Source: an uncultured Alphaproteobacteria bacterium (GTDB lineage Bacteria; Pseudomonadota; Alphaproteobacteria; RF32; CAG-239). Taken from it: a DNA stretch of 64,000 nt. Below the pieces are notes generated by a model. It saw only the letters and a program-made list of their open reading frames with translations, did no database searches and had not been told where the DNA came from. The translations under genes were made by a program, and so were the position numbers. The stretch is from positions 1-64,000 of the forward strand of contig CALXPO010000011.1 of assembly GCA_944390315.1 (NCBI GenBank), read 5' to 3'. Shown here piece by piece: positions 63,567 to 64,000 of the stretch; the first letter of the stretch is position 1, and each line of letters begins with the position of its first letter.

Positions 63567-63574
63567 TTATAGAA

Positions 63575-63592
63575 CCCCCAGTTTACTGGGGG
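63575..63592. other. Extra hairpin after element B2
   Basis: A perfect 7-base-pair stem with the loop TTTA sits between B2 and the end of the CorA gene. It could act as the CorA terminator on the minus strand, though there is no good T-tract. Confidence 0.5.
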
Positions 63593-63609
63593 ATCTATAA
63601 AAGCAATAG

Positions 63610-64000
63610 TTAGAACATACCTTTTTTTCTAAAATAAATAATTGCAAAAACAGTTGCCAGAGCTGACAAAGCCATAACAATCAAAAAACCGTACGGATTA
63701 CCGGCACCCGGAACCGGGACGTTCATTCCCCAGAAACTTGCCAGCATTGTCGGAATGGAAAGAATTATCGTGATGGCGGCCAAAAACTTCATAACCAGGT
63801 TAAGATTGTTATTGATGATAGAAGCAAAACCATCCATCATACCTTCCAAAATAGAACGGTGCATATCCACCATTTCTATCGCCTGTTTATTTTCGACGAT
63901 TACATCTTCCAACTCATCAATATCTTCATCGGTAAATTTAATCAGCTTACTCATGGCCGGAGAATTAACCATGCGCAGAATTTTAAGCAAAACCAGATGA
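63610..64000 (-). CDS. corA: CorA-type magnesium transporter, C-terminal part
   Basis: CorA is a pentameric Mg2+ channel. Only the last 130 residues or so are in the window; the frame is open to the right edge and the gene continues beyond it. It has the long pore-lining helix (DMHRSILEGMMDGFASIIN) and the two C-terminal membrane segments with the GMN signature (FWGMNVPVPG), and ends in a short basic tail. The usual variant at this place is GMNFxxMP; GMNVPVPG occurs in many relatives. Confidence 0.93.
   Translation of the reverse strand, partial: HLVLLKILRMVNSPAMSKLIKFTDEDIDELEDVIVENKQAIEMVDMHRSILEGMMDGFASIINNNLNLVMKFLAAITIILSIPTMLASFWGMNVPVPGAGNPYGFLIVMALSALATVFAIIYFRKKGMF

Overview
The window looks like a chromosomal segment of an AT-rich alphaproteobacterium. 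I infer this from the ELM1-like (DUF1022) gene, the rrn leader and a pilin signature (GRSM[VI]E) that I associate with uncultured, gut-associated alphaproteobacteria often deposited as 'Azospirillum sp. CAG'. The taxonomy is inference from memory; the first 30 or so bases carry only the 5' end of a 16S rRNA gene on the minus strand, too little to place the organism.

Layout. 1-480: 16S rRNA start, leader and a near-consensus rrn promoter, all on the minus strand. 495-1331: an alpha/beta-hydrolase-fold protein lacking its nucleophile. 1418-9962 (+): a small membrane protein and four consecutive VirB6-like proteins with long and different tails. 10281-11252 (+): a double-HTH regulator with an S24-like C-terminal domain. 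11666-16736 (+): a repeat-rich acidic protein, a small protein, a secretin-like lipoprotein and a bitopic membrane protein. 16849-17955 (+): an M29 aminopeptidase. 44713-18714 (minus strand): a VirB-type type IV secretion operon in near-canonical order: three VirB2-like proteins, VirB3, VirB4, four secreted proteins in the VirB5 position, VirB8, VirB7-like, VirB8, VirB9 (with a SPOR-like tail), VirB10 split into two giant repeat proteins, and VirB11. 45051-55848 (+): a type IVb pilus operon of the R64/PilLNOPQRS kind: OmpA-like protein, TcpQ/PilL-like lipoprotein, secretin, PilO2-like, PilP, ATPase, inner-membrane platform, pilin-like protein and pilin. 56840-59878 (+): two more pilins flanking an OpgB-like phosphoglycerol transferase. 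59885-64000: housekeeping and hypothetical genes (DUF1349, DnaJ-like, two small exported proteins, ELM1-like, partial CorA).

How the parts may work together. VirB2/3/4/6/7/8/9/10/11 together are enough for a type IV secretion envelope channel; no VirD4 coupling protein, VirB1 transglycosylase, relaxase or other conjugation gene is visible here, so it is either a protein-secretion or adhesion machine or its coupling parts lie elsewhere. The divergent type IVb pilus operon shares the 337-bp control region at 44714-45050 with the secretion operon. The most unusual features are (i) the VirB10 function divided between a membrane-anchored N-terminal protein and a Sec-exported C-terminal protein, each with about 1,000 residues of an 17-18-residue G-N-x-I-G repeat; (ii) four VirB6 paralogues and three VirB2 paralogues; (iii) a 16-residue Ala/Lys/Pro tandem repeat shared by two VirB5-position proteins; and (iv) two families of multi-hairpin intergenic elements (A and B) that, at every one of the five loci found, begin right after the T-tract of an intrinsic terminator.
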